Shown: positions 24,829 through 36,027, counted from the first letter of the stretch. The stretch is 64,000 nucleotides of DNA from Ramlibacter algicola (GCF_016641735.1 NZ_JAEDAO010000001.1:2232001-2296000); one strand, 5' to 3'. The notes: a model not told the origin generated them from the sequence alone. Numbers and translations are program-made.

Positions 24829-25233
24829 TCAGGCCAGGTCCTCGATCACCAGCATCCGGTACTTCTGCGCGTGCGCGACGGGATGGCCGCGCAGCGCGTG
24901 CATCACCCGCTCGCTGTCGTCGCTGTCCGGCGCACGCACGAGCAACGCGTGGTGGCCCTGCGAGGCGTACTGCGCGAACCGCCGCACGGTGTCGGCCTCG
25001 GTACCGGGCGAGGGGAGCGTCGCACCCGAATCGCCAATGGTGCGGACGACCTGGCCCAGCATCACCTCGGGCGTGATCAGCTGGATGTCGGCATCGGCCA
25101 GGCCCGCGTCCACCAGGGCGCGGCCCGCTGCCTCGGCGGCACCGGCGTCGGGCAGCATCAGCAGGATGTGGCCCGTCGGGTAGAACTGCCCGCGGATGTT
25201 GGTCATGTCCTTCGTGAGCTCGAAGTGCTTCAT
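24829..25233 (-). CDS. uncharacterised 134-residue protein
   Basis: A soluble protein starting MKHFELTKDMTNIRGQFYPT. A beta-alpha-beta pattern follows: GHILLMLPDAGAAEAAGRAL, DADIQLITPEVML, HALLVRAPDSDDSERVMHAL and KYRMLVIEDLA. The repeat of strand-helix-strand resembles stress-protein or ACT-like ferredoxin folds, but I do not recognise a named family. It has no signal peptide or membrane helix. It is convergent with the di-haem peroxidase (3 bp between stops) and divergent from dusA. Confidence 0.8.
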   Translation of the reverse strand: MKHFELTKDMTNIRGQFYPTGHILLMLPDAGAAEAAGRALVDAGLADADIQLITPEVMLGQVVRTIGDSGATLPSPGTEADTVRRFAQYASQGHHALLVRAPDSDDSERVMHALRGHPVAHAQKYRMLVIEDLA

Positions 25234-25347
25234 CGGGAAACGGCTCTTTCTGCTTCGTTCCCTGCATTGCAGCCCCGGTGCCGCGGTCGCACTGTCGTCC
25301 GGCGAGGCTTGCCCCTGTAGGAAGTCGCCCGCGCGGTGCCCGGTACG

Positions 25348-26349
<1,002 letters not shown>

Positions 26350-26419
26350 ACGCGACCGTGCGAGGGTGGCGCGGCCACCCAGATGCTTTAAACTTCAATT
26401 ATCCAGGCTTGGAGCATCC

Positions 26420-28777
26420 ATGAAGATCGTCTGCATCGGCGGCGGCCCGGCCGGCCTGTACTTCGCCCTGCTGATGAAGAAGCAGGACCCGCGCCACGAC
26501 ATCACCGTCGTCGAGCGCAACCGCCCCTACGACACCTTCGGCTGGGGCGTCGTGTTCTCCGACCAGACGCTGGGCAACCTGCAGGCCGCGGACGCACCGA
26601 CGGCGGACGAGATCCTCGGCGCGTTCAACCACTGGGACGACATCGAGGTCCACATCCGCGGCGAGACCTTTCGCTCGGGCGGCCACGGCTTCTGCGGCAT
26701 CGGCCGCAAGCGCCTGCTGAACATCCTGCAGAAGCGCTGCGAGGACCTGGGCGTCAAGCTGCAGTTCGAGACCGACGTGCAGGACGAGTCCGCCTACGCC
26801 GATGCCGACCTGGTGATCGCCAGCGACGGCCTGAACAGCCGTGTCCGCACGCGCTACGCGGCGACCTACCAGCCCGACATCGACCTGCGCGACTGCCGCT
26901 TCGTCTGGCTGGGCACGCACAAGAAGTTCGAGGCGTTCACCTTCGCGTTCGAGGAGACGCCGCACGGCTGGTTCCAGGCGCACGCGTACCAGTTCGATGG
27001 CGACACCTCGACCTTCATCATCGAGACGCCCGAGGACGTCTGGCGCAAGGCAGGCCTCGAGGACATGCCGAAGGAGGAGGCGATCGCCTTCTGCGAGCGG
27101 CTGTTCGCGAAATACCTCGATGGCCAGCCTCTGATGTCGAACGCGTCGCACCTGCGCGGCTCGTCGCAATGGATCCGGTTCCCGCGCGTGGTGTGCCGCA
27201 CCTGGGTGCACCACAACGGCCGGCAGCCGGTGGTGCTGATGGGTGACGCCGCGCACACGGCGCACTTCTCGATCGGCTCGGGCACCAAGCTCGCGCTGGA
27301 GGACGCGATCGAGCTCGCGCGCCGCATCGGCGCCGCGGACGGTGACCTGCCGCAGGCGCTGGCCACCTACGAGGCCGTGCGCAGCGTCGAGGTGTTGAAG
27401 ATCCAGAACGCGGCGCGCAACTCGACCGAGTGGTTCGAGAACGTCGATCGCTACGTCAACCTGCCGCCGCGCCAGTTCGCCTACTCGCTGCTGACGCGCA
27501 GCCAGCGCATCAGCCACGAGAACCTGCGCCTGCGCGACCGCGGCTACGTCGAGCAGCACGAAGACTGGATTGCGCAGGTGGCCGGCGTGCGGCGCGAGCC
27601 CGCGCAGCAGTCGGTGCCGCCGATGCTGACGCCCTTCAAGCTGCGCGACGTCACGCTGAAGAACCGCGTCGTCGTCTCGCCGATGGCGCAGTACTCCTGC
27701 GTCGACGGCGTGCCGGCCGACTACCACCTCGTCCACCTCGGCGCGCGCGCCATGGGCGGCGCGGGCATGGTGGTGGCGGAGATGACCTGCACGTCGGCCG
27801 ACGCGCGCATCACGCCGGGCTGCCCCGGCCTGTGGAGCGAGCAGCAGTGCACGGGCTGGAAGCGCATCGTCGATTTCGTCCATGCCAACACGGACGCGAA
27901 GATCGCCATGCAGCTGGGCCACGCGGGTCCCAAGGGATCGACGCGCGTGCCCTGGGAAGGCGAGGACCAGCCGCTGGCCGAAGGCAACTGGCCACTGCTG
28001 TCCGCTTCGCCGCAGCAGTACATCGACGGCGTGAGCGACTGGTCGCGTGCGATGACTCGCGCCGACATGGACCGCGTGGGTGACGATTTCGTGCGCAGTA
28101 CGCGCTTCGCGGCGCAGGCTGGCTTCGACTGGCTGGAGCTGCACTGCGCGCACGGCTACCTGCTCTCCAGCTTCATTTCGCCGTTGACCAACCAGCGCAC
28201 CGACGAGTACGGCGGCTCGCTGGAGAACCGGTTGCGCTATCCGCTGGAGATCTTCCGCGCGATGCGCGCCGCCTGGCCGCAGCACCTGCCGATGTCGGTG
28301 CGCATCTCCGCGCACGACTGGGTCGACGGTGGCATCACGCCGGACGACGCGGTGGAGATCGCGCGCATGTTCAAGGCCGCGGGCTGCGACCTGGTCGACT
28401 GCTCGTCGGGCCAGGTGAGCAAGAAGCAGAAGCCGGTGTACGGCCGCATGTACCAGACGCCGTTCGCCGACCGCGTGCGCAACGAAGCGGGCATCGCGAC
28501 GATGGCCGTCGGCGCCATCACCGATGCGGACCAGGTCAACAGCATCATCGCGGCCGGGCGTGCGGACCTGTGCGCGATCGCACGGCCACACCTGGCCGAT
28601 CCGGCCTGGACGCTGCACGAAGCCGCCAAGCTCGGGTACACCGGCGTGCGCTGGCCCGTGCAGTACCTGTCGGGCAAGTCGCAGCTGGAGCGCAACCTCG
28701 AACGCGACCGGCAGGTGGCCGCGCAGAACGCCGGCCTGAGTGCCCTCGAGCAGGCCAACCGGGCGCAGGGCGCCTGA
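26420..28777 (+). CDS. bifunctional aromatic-CoA monooxygenase/reductase (2-aminobenzoyl-CoA or salicylyl-CoA type)
   Basis: A 785-residue natural fusion. Residues 1 to about 390 form an FAD hydroxylase ([47 protein letters not shown]). Residues about 400-770 form an Old Yellow Enzyme-type FMN reductase ([51 protein letters not shown]). This architecture is that of 2-aminobenzoyl-CoA monooxygenase/reductase, which hydroxylates and then reduces the CoA-bound ring without ring fission; databases also label it salicylyl-CoA 5-hydroxylase. The ATG at 26420 has GGAG upstream. It heads a five-gene operon of beta-oxidation-like enzymes and RidA. Confidence 0.92.
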   Translation: MKIVCIGGGPAGLYFALLMKKQDPRHDITVVERNRPYDTFGWGVVFSDQTLGNLQAADAPTADEILGAFNHWDDIEVHIRGETFRSGGHGFCGIGRKRLLNILQKRCEDLGVKLQFETDVQDESAYADADLVIASDGLNSRVRTRYAATYQPDIDLRDCRFVWLGTHKKFEAFTFAFEETPHGWFQAHAYQFDGDTSTFIIETPEDVWRKAGLEDMPKEEAIAFCERLFAKYLDGQPLMSNASHLRGSSQWIRFPRVVCRTWVHHNGRQPVVLMGDAAHTAHFSIGSGTKLALEDAIELARRIGAADGDLPQALATYEAVRSVEVLKIQNAARNSTEWFENVDRYVNLPPRQFAYSLLTRSQRISHENLRLRDRGYVEQHEDWIAQVAGVRREPAQQSVPPMLTPFKLRDVTLKNRVVVSPMAQYSCVDGVPADYHLVHLGARAMGGAGMVVAEMTCTSADARITPGCPGLWSEQQCTGWKRIVDFVHANTDAKIAMQLGHAGPKGSTRVPWEGEDQPLAEGNWPLLSASPQQYIDGVSDWSRAMTRADMDRVGDDFVRSTRFAAQAGFDWLELHCAHGYLLSSFISPLTNQRTDEYGGSLENRLRYPLEIFRAMRAAWPQHLPMSVRISAHDWVDGGITPDDAVEIARMFKAAGCDLVDCSSGQVSKKQKPVYGRMYQTPFADRVRNEAGIATMAVGAITDADQVNSIIAAGRADLCAIARPHLADPAWTLHEAAKLGYTGVRWPVQYLSGKSQLERNLERDRQVAAQNAGLSALEQANRAQGA

Positions 28778-28797
28778 GCCCACGACAAGGAGACGAC

Positions 28798-29658
28798 ATG
28801 CAGGACACGGACAACCGGGTCGACCCGGCGCTGGTGGCGGGCAACCGCAAGAAACTGGCAGGCTATGCCGCACGCCACTTCGGCTGGTCGGTGCAGGGCA
28901 AGGTCGCGACCATCACGCTGAACCGGCCCGAGCGCAAGAACCCGCTCACGTTCGATTCGTACGCGGAACTGCGCGACCTGTTCGGCCAGCTGCGCCATGC
29001 CACCGACGTGCATGCCGTCGTGGTGACGGGCGCGGGCGGCAACTTCTGCTCCGGCGGCGACGTGCACGAGATCATCGGCCCGCTGGTGCAACTCGAAGCG
29101 CCGGAACTGCTGATGTTCACGCGCATGACGGGCGACCTGGTGAAGACGATGCGCGCGTGTCCGCAGCCGATCGTCGCGGCGATCGACGGCGTGTGCGCCG
29201 GGGCTGGCGCGATCGTCGCGATGGCTTCCGACCTGCGCCTGGGAACGACGCGCAGCAAGACCGCGTTCCTGTTCAACCGCGTCGGCCTGGCCGGTTGCGA
29301 CATGGGCGCCTGCGCGCTGCTGCCGCGCATCATCGGCCAGGGGCGTGCGAGCGAACTGCTGTACACGGGCCGCTCGATGACGGGCGAGGAGGGCGAGCGC
29401 TGGGGCTTCTTCAACCGCCTGTGCGAGCCGGACGCCGTGCTCGCCGAAGCGCAGAAGCTCGCCACCGACATCGCGTCCGGCCCGACCTTCGCCAACGGCA
29501 TCACCAAGACCATGCTCCACCAGGAGTGGGCGATGACCATCGACCAGGCCATCGAAGCCGAGGCACAGGCGCAGGCCATCTGCATGATGACCGAGGACTT
29601 CACCCGCGCGTACAAGGCGTTCGTGGCCAGGCAGAAGCCGGTGTTCGAGGGGAACTGA
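28798..29658 (+). CDS. enoyl-CoA hydratase/isomerase family protein
   Basis: A 286-residue crotonase-fold enzyme. An N-terminal lead of about 35 residues precedes the core ([21 protein letters not shown]). The oxyanion-hole segments are [16 protein letters not shown] and [34 protein letters not shown] replaces the second catalytic Glu region of classical hydratases, so the reaction may be hydration, isomerisation or hydrolysis of a cyclic CoA ester. A strong AAGGAG site precedes the ATG. It lies 20 bp after the monooxygenase/reductase gene, so it probably handles its non-aromatic product. Confidence 0.9.
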   Translation: MQDTDNRVDPALVAGNRKKLAGYAARHFGWSVQGKVATITLNRPERKNPLTFDSYAELRDLFGQLRHATDVHAVVVTGAGGNFCSGGDVHEIIGPLVQLEAPELLMFTRMTGDLVKTMRACPQPIVAAIDGVCAGAGAIVAMASDLRLGTTRSKTAFLFNRVGLAGCDMGACALLPRIIGQGRASELLYTGRSMTGEEGERWGFFNRLCEPDAVLAEAQKLATDIASGPTFANGITKTMLHQEWAMTIDQAIEAEAQAQAICMMTEDFTRAYKAFVARQKPVFEGN

Positions 29659-29659
29659 G

Positions 29660-30829
29660 ATGGCGGACACCGCTTATCTCGACTGGCCTTTCCTCGAGCC
29701 GTGGCACAAGGAGCTCGCCACGTCCCTCGACGCCTGGGCCACGCAGCACGTGCCCCACGCGCACGGCCCCGACGTCGACGCCGAGTGCCGCGCTCTGGTG
29801 AAATCGCTCGGCGCGGCCGGCTGGCTGCGCCACGCCGTCGGCGGGGAGTGGGGTGCGTCTCCCGCGATCGATACGCGGGCCATCTGCCTGATCCGGGAAA
29901 CCCTCGCGCGCCACAGCGGCTTGGCCGACTTCGCCTTCGCGATGCAGGGCCTGGGCTCGGGCGCGATCAGCCTGCAGGGCACGCCGGCGCAGAAGCAACG
30001 TTACCTGCCGCGCGTCGCTTCGGGCGAGGCGATCGCCGCGTTCGCCTTGTCCGAACCCGACGCGGGCTCCGACGTTGCCGCGATGCAGTGCGCTGCGCGC
30101 ATCGACGGCGACCACGCCGTGCTCGACGGCGAGAAGACGTGGATCTCCAACGGCGGCATCGCCGATTTCTACGTGGTGTTCGCCCGCACCGGCGAGGCGC
30201 CCGGCTCGCGCGGCATCAGTGCCTTCATCGTCGACGCGGGCACGCCCGGGTTCGAGATCGCCGAGCGCATCGAAGTGATCGCCCCGCATCCGCTGGCGCG
30301 CCTGCGCTTCACCAACTGCAGGGTGCCGCTGTCGCAGCGCATCGGCGAGCCGGGCGAAGGCTTCAAGGTCGCGATGCGCACGCTCGACGTCTTCCGCACG
30401 TCCGTGGCTGCCGCGGCGCTGGGCTTCGCGCGACGCGCGCTGGACGAGGCGCTGCGCCGTGCAACGACGCGCAAGATGTTCAACGGCGTGCTCGCCGACT
30501 TCCAGCTCACGCAGGCCAAGCTGGCGCAGATGGCGCTGACGATCGACAGCGCCGCGTTGCTGGTCTACCGCGCCGCCTGGCAGCGCGACCAGGGCCGCAC
30601 CGTCACGCGCGAAGCCGCCATGGCCAAGCTGGCCGCCACCGAAGGCGCGCAACAGGTGATCGACGCCGCCGTGCAGGTGTTCGGCGGCCTCGGCGTGGTC
30701 AGCGGCCAGCCCGTCGAAACCCTCTACCGCGACATCCGCGCGCTGCGCATCTACGAAGGCGCCAGCGAAGTGCAGCAACTGATCATCGCCCGCGAACTGC
30801 TGAAGGACACGCCATGCGAGACGAAGTGA
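29660..30829 (+). CDS. acyl-CoA dehydrogenase
   Basis: A 389-residue flavin enzyme oxidising an acyl-CoA at the alpha-beta bond. Family signatures: [57 protein letters not shown] and the C-terminal [18 protein letters not shown] holding the catalytic Glu region. It starts one base after the hydratase stop and overlaps ridA by 16 bp, so coupling is tight. Substrate by context: the ring-derived CoA thioester of this operon. Confidence 0.92.
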   Translation: MADTAYLDWPFLEPWHKELATSLDAWATQHVPHAHGPDVDAECRALVKSLGAAGWLRHAVGGEWGASPAIDTRAICLIRETLARHSGLADFAFAMQGLGSGAISLQGTPAQKQRYLPRVASGEAIAAFALSEPDAGSDVAAMQCAARIDGDHAVLDGEKTWISNGGIADFYVVFARTGEAPGSRGISAFIVDAGTPGFEIAERIEVIAPHPLARLRFTNCRVPLSQRIGEPGEGFKVAMRTLDVFRTSVAAAALGFARRALDEALRRATTRKMFNGVLADFQLTQAKLAQMALTIDSAALLVYRAAWQRDQGRTVTREAAMAKLAATEGAQQVIDAAVQVFGGLGVVSGQPVETLYRDIRALRIYEGASEVQQLIIARELLKDTPCETK

Positions 30830-31224
30830 GCCACCAGGCCATCCTGCCCGAGGGCTGGCCGCGCCCCAAGGGCTATGCCAATGCCGTGCTGGCGCGCGGC
30901 CGCATCCTGTCCATCGCGGGGATGATCGGCTGGGACGCCGAGCAGCAATTCCACAGCGACGATTTCGGCGAGCAGGCGACGCAGGCGTTGCGCAATGTCG
31001 CCGACGTGCTGCGGGCCGCCGGCGGAAAGCCGGAAGATATCGTCCGGATGACCTGGTACGTCACCGACAAGCGCGAATACCTCGCGGCCGGCCGCCAAGT
31101 GGGCGCCGCGTTCCGCGAGCTGATCGGCCACTACGACATCGCCATGACCGCCGTGGAAGTGAAAGCGCTGATCGAGGACCGTGCCAAGATCGAGATCGAG
31201 GTCACTGCCGTCCTTCCCGACTGA
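30814..31224 (+). CDS. RidA/YjgF-family enamine/imine deaminase
   Basis: A 136-residue trimer-forming protein of the YjgF/YER057c/UK114 fold. Known members hydrolyse reactive enamines and imines to ketones plus ammonia. Here the core reads [42 protein letters not shown] and a C-terminal [11 protein letters not shown]. The Arg that binds substrate carboxylate in archetypal RidA is not obvious at the IEIE position, so this belongs to another subfamily. The gene overlaps the preceding dehydrogenase by 16 bp. Deamination of an amino-cyclohexene-type CoA intermediate is an attractive inference. Confidence 0.88.
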   Translation: MRDEVSHQAILPEGWPRPKGYANAVLARGRILSIAGMIGWDAEQQFHSDDFGEQATQALRNVADVLRAAGGKPEDIVRMTWYVTDKREYLAAGRQVGAAFRELIGHYDIAMTAVEVKALIEDRAKIEIEVTAVLPD

Positions 31225-31245
31225 ATTTTCTATTTGGAGCTTTCC

Positions 31246-32424
31246 ATGGCAACCAAGGCCACGTTCCACTGGGCCGACCCGCTGCTGCTCGACCAGCAGC
31301 TCACCGGCGACGAGCGCGCCGTGCGCGACGCGGCCGCCGCGTACTGCCAGGAGAGGCTGGCACCGCGCGTGCTCGAAGCGTTCCGCACCGAGACCACCGA
31401 TCCGAAGATCTTTCGCGAGATGGGCGAGCTGGGCCTGCTCGGTCCGACCATCCCGGAGCAGTACGGCGGCGCCGGCCTCAACTACGTCAGCTACGGCCTG
31501 ATCGCCCGTGAGGTCGAGCGCGTCGACTCGGGCTACCGCTCGATGATGTCGGTGCAGTCCTCGCTGGTGATGGTGCCGATCTTCGAATTCGGCAACGAGG
31601 CCACGAAGCAGAAGTACCTGCCCAAGCTGGCCACCGGCGAGTTCATCGGCTGCTTCGGCCTGACCGAGCCGAACCACGGCTCCGATCCCGCCAGCATGGT
31701 CACGCGGGCCCGCAAGGTGGACGGCGGCTACAAGCTGACGGGCAGCAAGATGTGGATCTCCAACTCGCCCTTCGCCGACGTGTTCGTCGTCTGGGCCAAG
31801 GACGACGAAGGCGCGATCCGCGGCTTCGTGCTGGAGAAGGGCTGGAAGGGCCTGTCCGCACCGAAGATCCAGGGCAAGGTGGGCCTGCGGGCTTCCGTCA
31901 CCGGCGAGATCGTGATGGACGAGGTGTTCTGCCCCGAGGAGAACGCGTTCCCCGAGGTGCGCGGCCTGAAGGGCCCGTTCACGTGCCTGAACTCCGCCCG
32001 CTACGGCATCGCCTGGGGCGCGCTCGGTGCGGCGGAAGACTGCTGGTTCCGCGCCCGCCAGTACGTGCTGGACCGCAAGCAGTTCGGCAAGCCGCTCGCG
32101 GCCAACCAGCTGATCCAGAAGAAGCTGGCCGACATGCAGACCGAGATCACGCTGGGCCTGCAGGGCTGCCTGCGCCTCGGTCGCATGAAGGACGATGGGA
32201 CGGCGTCCGTGGAGATCACGTCGATCCTGAAGCGCAACTCCTGCGGCAAGGCGCTGGACATCGCGCGGACCGCGCGCGACATGATGGGCGGCAACGGGAT
32301 CAGCGACGAATTCGGCGTCGCCCGCCACCTCGTGAACCTGGAAGTCGTGAACACCTACGAAGGCACCCACGACATCCACGCCCTCATCCTCGGGCGCGCA
32401 CAGACCGGGATCGCGGCGTTCTGA
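31246..32424 (+). CDS. gcdH: glutaryl-CoA dehydrogenase
   Basis: A 392-residue acyl-CoA dehydrogenase that oxidises and decarboxylates glutaryl-CoA to crotonyl-CoA. The GcdH-specific pattern is clear: [20 protein letters not shown] at the start, [38 protein letters not shown] and the ending [20 protein letters not shown] with the catalytic Glu. The ATG at 31246 has GGAG upstream. As last gene of the operon it would channel a C5 dicarboxylyl-CoA product into central metabolism. Confidence 0.93.
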   Translation: MATKATFHWADPLLLDQQLTGDERAVRDAAAAYCQERLAPRVLEAFRTETTDPKIFREMGELGLLGPTIPEQYGGAGLNYVSYGLIAREVERVDSGYRSMMSVQSSLVMVPIFEFGNEATKQKYLPKLATGEFIGCFGLTEPNHGSDPASMVTRARKVDGGYKLTGSKMWISNSPFADVFVVWAKDDEGAIRGFVLEKGWKGLSAPKIQGKVGLRASVTGEIVMDEVFCPEENAFPEVRGLKGPFTCLNSARYGIAWGALGAAEDCWFRARQYVLDRKQFGKPLAANQLIQKKLADMQTEITLGLQGCLRLGRMKDDGTASVEITSILKRNSCGKALDIARTARDMMGGNGISDEFGVARHLVNLEVVNTYEGTHDIHALILGRAQTGIAAF

Positions 32425-32428
32425 CCGC

Positions 32429-33439
32429 CTAGTTCGCCGCCGCCGGTGCCTCGACCGGCGGCAGGCGAAACAGCCGCTCGGCGTTGCGCCATGCCACCTT
32501 CTCGGCGGTGGCGGGCGTCAGCTTCGCCAGCACGCCCTCGCGGATGGCCGCCACGGTGTCGTCGTACACGCCCCAGCTGTGCACGTCGTCGATCCCCACC
32601 ATGAACCGGTCGGAATGGTCTTCGATCAGCTGGCGCCATTCCGGCCGGATGCCGGCGGCCTGCAACAGGCCCGGCCCCCAGAAGACCAGCCGGTTGGGAT
32701 CCTTCTGGCTCTCCTGCAAGGCGAGCGGCGCGCCGCGGAAGCTCAGGTCGCAGAACAGGTTGGGATGCTTGTCGAGCATCGTGCGAATGTCTGCCGCCGT
32801 GGTGTCCTTGCCGCAATGCGACAGCAGCACCTGGCCGCCCGGATGGTCCTGCAGCAATTGCGACAGCTGCGCCACCGAGTCGGGATGCCATTGCATGTGC
32901 ATCGGCACCGGCCGCTTCTCGCGCACCGCGATGGCCATCAGCCGGCGGAAGAACGGTCCGTCCGTGGCGACGCGGCGGCGGCGCAGCGGGTCGGCGCTCG
33001 ACGTCTCGGCATTGGGAAAGGTCTCGGCCAGCATGCGCGGCGGCGCCGCCATTTGCGTGTCGATGCGGCCCAGGGCCTCTTCCCGCTCGGGTCCCGGCTC
33101 GTCGGAGTAGAACCGCGGGCCAATGCGGCGCTCGGCCAGGTAGGTCTCGGACGCGCCCGTGGCGGGGATGAAGCGCTCGCCCAGCAACTGCCGCACCGCG
33201 GCATCGCGCGTCGCGGGCGAGGCGACGCCGGGGTTGCCCACGGCGCCGGCGCTCAGCGTCCAGCGGATGTTGTGCCGGTCCATATGCTCCTTCAGGTCCG
33301 CCGGGGTCATGAACAGCATCAGGTGGAAATGCACGTCGGCGATCGGCAGCGGCGGCGCCGGCCGCGCCTCCTGGGCGCACACCGGCGCGAAGGCGAGGGC
33401 AGCGGCAAGGGCAAGAAGGGCGCGGTGGGCACGAGGCAT
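32429..33439 (-). CDS. exported amidohydrolase-2 family protein
   Basis: A 336-residue TIM-barrel metal hydrolase with a cleavable signal peptide (ALLALAAALAFAPVCAQ), hence periplasmic. The metal HxH is in IADVHFHLMLF. Other sites are PMHMQWHPDS, VLLSHCGKDTT, DLSFRG and VGIDDVHSWG with the late Asp. Amidohydrolase-2 members include decarboxylases and lactonases; the substrate is not predictable. It is divergent from a tctC gene with 131 bp between, so a shared substrate is possible. Confidence 0.85.
   Translation of the reverse strand: MPRAHRALLALAAALAFAPVCAQEARPAPPLPIADVHFHLMLFMTPADLKEHMDRHNIRWTLSAGAVGNPGVASPATRDAAVRQLLGERFIPATGASETYLAERRIGPRFYSDEPGPEREEALGRIDTQMAAPPRMLAETFPNAETSSADPLRRRRVATDGPFFRRLMAIAVREKRPVPMHMQWHPDSVAQLSQLLQDHPGGQVLLSHCGKDTTAADIRTMLDKHPNLFCDLSFRGAPLALQESQKDPNRLVFWGPGLLQAAGIRPEWRQLIEDHSDRFMVGIDDVHSWGVYDDTVAAIREGVLAKLTPATAEKVAWRNAERLFRLPPVEAPAAAN
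32439..32462. terminator. hairpin at the convergent gcdH/amidohydrolase junction
   Basis: GCCGCCGGT / ACCGGCGGC form a perfect 9-bp stem with a 6-base loop inside the last codons of the amidohydrolase gene. The two genes' stops are 4 bp apart. It lacks a T-run, so terminator function is a guess. Confidence 0.35.
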
Positions 33440-33570
33440 GCGGTGCTCAAGGATCGTTTCGACGCGCGATCATGCCCAGCGGCATTCCGTGGCGGGCCCC
33501 TCGCTTACCCGGTGCAGCACGCCCGGGGCACTGGGCAGAATGGCCCCACAAGCCCACCAGGAGACACCGG

Positions 33571-34533
33571 ATGTTCAATCGCCGCTCGATCGCGCTGGCC
33601 ACGCTCGCCTTGGCCGCCGCTCCCGCATTCGCCCAGCAGGTCCACTGGCCGACCAAGCCGATCCGCATCGTCGTGACGTTCACGCCCGGCGGCGCGCCGG
33701 ACACATTGGCGCGCATCCTGGCGGACAAGTGGAGTTCGCTGGGCCAGACGGTCACCGTCGACAACAAGCCCGGCGCCGGCGGCAACATCGGCGCCGACTT
33801 CGTCGCCAAGAGCGCGGCGGACGGGCACACCCTCGTCGTCGGCACGGTCGGCACGCACTCGATCAATCCGGCGCTGTACGCCACGATGCCCTACAACGCG
33901 CAGAAGGACTTCACGCCGATCGTCTTCCTCGCGTCCACGCCGAACCTGCTGGTCGTCAACAAGGACGTGCCGGCGAAGACGACGCAGGAGCTCATCGCCC
34001 TCGCGAAGAAGCAGCCGCTGTCGTTCGGCTCCAGTGGCAGCGGCACGTCGATCCACCTGTCCGGCGAGCTGTTCAACACCATGGCCGGGGTGAAGATGCA
34101 GCACATCCCCTACAAGGGCCGCGCCGCCGCCATCCCGGACCTGCTGGGCGGGCGCATCCAGATGATCTTCGACAACATGCCCTCGGCGCTGCCGCTGGTG
34201 AAGACCGGCGAGCTGCGGGCCATCGCGGTCACCAGCGCCAAGCGCTCGCCGGCGGCGCCGGACATCCCGACGCTGGCGGAGACCGGCCTGCCCGGGTTCG
34301 AGGCGACCTCGTGGTTCGCGCTGTTCGCGCCCGCGGGCCTGCCGCGTGACGTGCAGATGAAGATCAATGCCGAGACGGCGCGCGTGCTCGCGATGCCCGA
34401 CGTCAAGGAGAAGCTCGCCACGCTGGGCCTCGAGCCGAATCCCGGCACGCCGGAGCAGCTCGCCACCTTCCAGCAGGCCGAGCTGGTGAAGTGGGCGAAG
34501 GTCGTCAAGGAGTCCGGCGCGAAGGCCGACTGA
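33571..34533 (+). CDS. tripartite tricarboxylate transporter substrate-binding protein (TctC/Bug family)
   Basis: A 320-residue periplasmic binding protein. Signal peptide MFNRRSIALATLALAAAPAFAQ, then the family core: [56 protein letters not shown] and PTLAETGLPGFEATSWF. Bug proteins are greatly expanded in Burkholderiales and bind small carboxylates. No tctA/tctB permease is next to it, which is common for these orphans. An AGGAGACA site precedes the ATG. Confidence 0.93.
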   Translation: MFNRRSIALATLALAAAPAFAQQVHWPTKPIRIVVTFTPGGAPDTLARILADKWSSLGQTVTVDNKPGAGGNIGADFVAKSAADGHTLVVGTVGTHSINPALYATMPYNAQKDFTPIVFLASTPNLLVVNKDVPAKTTQELIALAKKQPLSFGSSGSGTSIHLSGELFNTMAGVKMQHIPYKGRAAAIPDLLGGRIQMIFDNMPSALPLVKTGELRAIAVTSAKRSPAAPDIPTLAETGLPGFEATSWFALFAPAGLPRDVQMKINAETARVLAMPDVKEKLATLGLEPNPGTPEQLATFQQAELVKWAKVVKESGAKAD

Positions 34534-34551
34534 CGGCCGCCCGGCGCGGCC

Positions 34552-34923
34552 TCACTTGGGCTGCGCGTCGGGTCCCGCGGGCGTCGGCATCACCGGCCCG
34601 GCGCCCAGCGACTGCGTCTGGTTGGCGCGCAGCGCGGTGGCGCGCTCGGACGTCACCAGCATCACTTGGCCGTCCTGCGCCACCATCTCGGCGGCGGGGG
34701 CGGGTCCACCACCCAGCACCATCCCATTCGCGCCGGCGGTGACGATCGCCAGCGGGCGCACGTCCGCCACCGTGCCGGGGAAGTACAGGTGCTGGTCGCG
34801 CGCGGAGACGCGGTTCCAGTCGACGCCGTGCGGTGCGGACGCGCAGCCGCCGAGCAGCGCGAGGGCGAGGGCGGCGGCGCCACCGGCGATCGCGCCACGG
34901 GCGCGCGTGATGCTGGACTTCAT
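34552..34923 (-). CDS. hypothetical lipoprotein
   Basis: A 123-residue protein with a clear lipobox (ALALALLGGC), so the mature protein would start at that Cys and sit in the envelope. The rest (WNRVSARDQHLYFPGTVADV, MVAQDGQVMLVTSERATALR) has no family I recognise. The C-terminus is Pro/Gly-rich. The ATG at 34923 (MKSSITRARGAI) gives the canonical signal; an earlier in-frame ATG at 34944 adds seven residues. Confidence 0.78.
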   Translation of the reverse strand: MKSSITRARGAIAGGAAALALALLGGCASAPHGVDWNRVSARDQHLYFPGTVADVRPLAIVTAGANGMVLGGGPAPAAEMVAQDGQVMLVTSERATALRANQTQSLGAGPVMPTPAGPDAQPK

Positions 34924-35031
34924 GTCGGGCTCCCTGGACGGCACGCCTGTGCCACGGGGCCACTCTAGGAAGCTCGGCGCTGGCCGTGTGTGTGCGACTG
35001 TTGGAGTGGTGTGCGGCTGTGCCGCACCAGC

Positions 35032-35302
35032 AGGAGCCTGGGCGGCAGAGAGACGGGTCCGCGCCGCGACCAGAAACGCGCCAGGCTAGGCGAGGTCCGA
35101 CGCGCTGTACTCGATGTACAGAAGGAGGCCGTAACGACGCATGGCGCGTTTCTGGTCACGGCCCGAAGGGTTGGGCCGATAAGGGGCCAGATGCGTCGTT
35201 GCGGCCACGGGTCCAGCCGGCCGGGCTGGACCCGCGCCCGCGCCTAGCCTCTGGCCCCTTCTCGACCCAACGCGAACCCGTCTCTCTGCCGCCCAGGCTC
35301 CT
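35032..35302. repeat. 271-bp mosaic palindromic element with 26-bp perfect terminal inverted repeats
   Basis: Left end 35032-35057 and right end 35277-35302 are exact inverse copies (AGGAGCCTGGGCGGCAGAGA..). Nested inside are: 35068-35082 inverse to 35143-35157 (15 bp exact), 35133-35142 inverse to 35191-35200 (10 bp exact, extended to 16 with one mismatch), and hairpins CTGTAC-N5-GTACAG (35105-35121), CGGCCC/GGGCCG (35159-35178) and a 10-bp stem at 35209-35233. No reading frame of transposase kind fits inside. Its arms match the 7886-7960 repeat. It fills most of the 377-bp gap between the lipoprotein and gntR genes and overlaps the gntR stop codon. Confidence 0.9.
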
Positions 35303-35936
35303 AGGCCGCGGCCTGCAGCCCGTTGCGGAAGTGTTCCTGCATGCGCTGGTGCGCCGCGGCGGCGTCGCGCGCCTGCAGCGCCTTCACCAGCCGGCCGTGC
35401 TCGGCCAGGCTCTCGTCGATGCGGCCGGCTTTCAGCAGCGAGTTGTGCCGGTTCAGCTTCATCACCTTGCGCAGGTCGGCGACGAGCTGGTTGCGCCAGC
35501 GGTTGCCGGCCAGGTCCAGCAGCTTCATGTGGAAGCGCTCGTTGAGCGCGAAGAAACGGTCGCGGTCCCGTGTCGCGCCTTCGAGTTCGTCGTGCAGCGC
35601 CTGCAACTCGGCCAGCTGCGCGTCGGTGGCGGTGGACGCGACGACGGCCGCGGCGTCGCTCTCCAACAGTGCGAGCAGGTGGTAGACCTCGGCCAGGTCG
35701 CGCTCGGACACCTCGGTGACGTACGCCCCGCGGCGCACCTTCATCGTCACCAGGCCCTCGGCGGCCAGCACCTTCAGCGCTTCGCGCAGCGGCGTGCGGC
35801 TGATGCCGAACTCCTGCGCGATCTTCACCTCGTCGATCCAGCTGCCCGGCTCCAGTTCGCGTCGGAAGATGCGCTGGCGCAACTGCTCGGCCACCTCTTC
35901 GTAGAGGGCGCGCGGGGCGAGCGAAAGGGCCGACAT
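35301..35936 (-). CDS. GntR-family regulator (FadR/FCD subgroup)
   Basis: A 211-residue repressor. The N-terminal winged helix (ALYEEVAEQLRQRIFRRELE, IAQEFGISRTPLREALKVLA, VTMKVRRGAYVTEV) is followed by an all-helical FCD effector domain (YHLLALLESDAAAV, FFALNERFHMKLLDLAGN, EHGRLVKALQARDA) with the His/Asp metal positions. It is divergent from scpA across 91 bp, so it probably controls the methylmalonyl-CoA/propionyl-CoA genes. The TAG stop lies at the edge of the inverted repeat. Confidence 0.92.
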   Translation of the reverse strand: MSALSLAPRALYEEVAEQLRQRIFRRELEPGSWIDEVKIAQEFGISRTPLREALKVLAAEGLVTMKVRRGAYVTEVSERDLAEVYHLLALLESDAAAVVASTATDAQLAELQALHDELEGATRDRDRFFALNERFHMKLLDLAGNRWRNQLVADLRKVMKLNRHNSLLKAGRIDESLAEHGRLVKALQARDAAAAHQRMQEHFRNGLQAAA

Positions 35937-36027
35937 GGCTGCGATTCTAGGGTGGCGAGGCGTTCTGAATCAATAATTATGGGGCTGCCCGTTGCGGTAA
36001 GATGCCGCACTCTCGCGCATCCCCTCC
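35937..36027. promoter_or_regulatory. divergent gntR/scpA promoter region
   Basis: An AT-rich island GAATCAATAATTATGG contains the perfect palindrome ATAATTAT (35973-35980), a plausible GntR operator. TAAGAT at 35998-36003 is a possible scpA -10. The palindrome would sit at about the -35 of that promoter. Confidence 0.45.

Noticed and set aside
26399..28873. An 824-codon open frame antisense to the monooxygenase/reductase
   Set aside because: Composition (Arg, Val, Leu, His, Asp) is typical of antisense shadow in GC-rich genes. The plus strand encodes a two-domain enzyme with clear motifs.
35937..36027. Cobalamin riboswitch before the B12-dependent mutase
   Set aside because: The 91-bp gap is too short for the fold and no B12-box-like sequence was seen.
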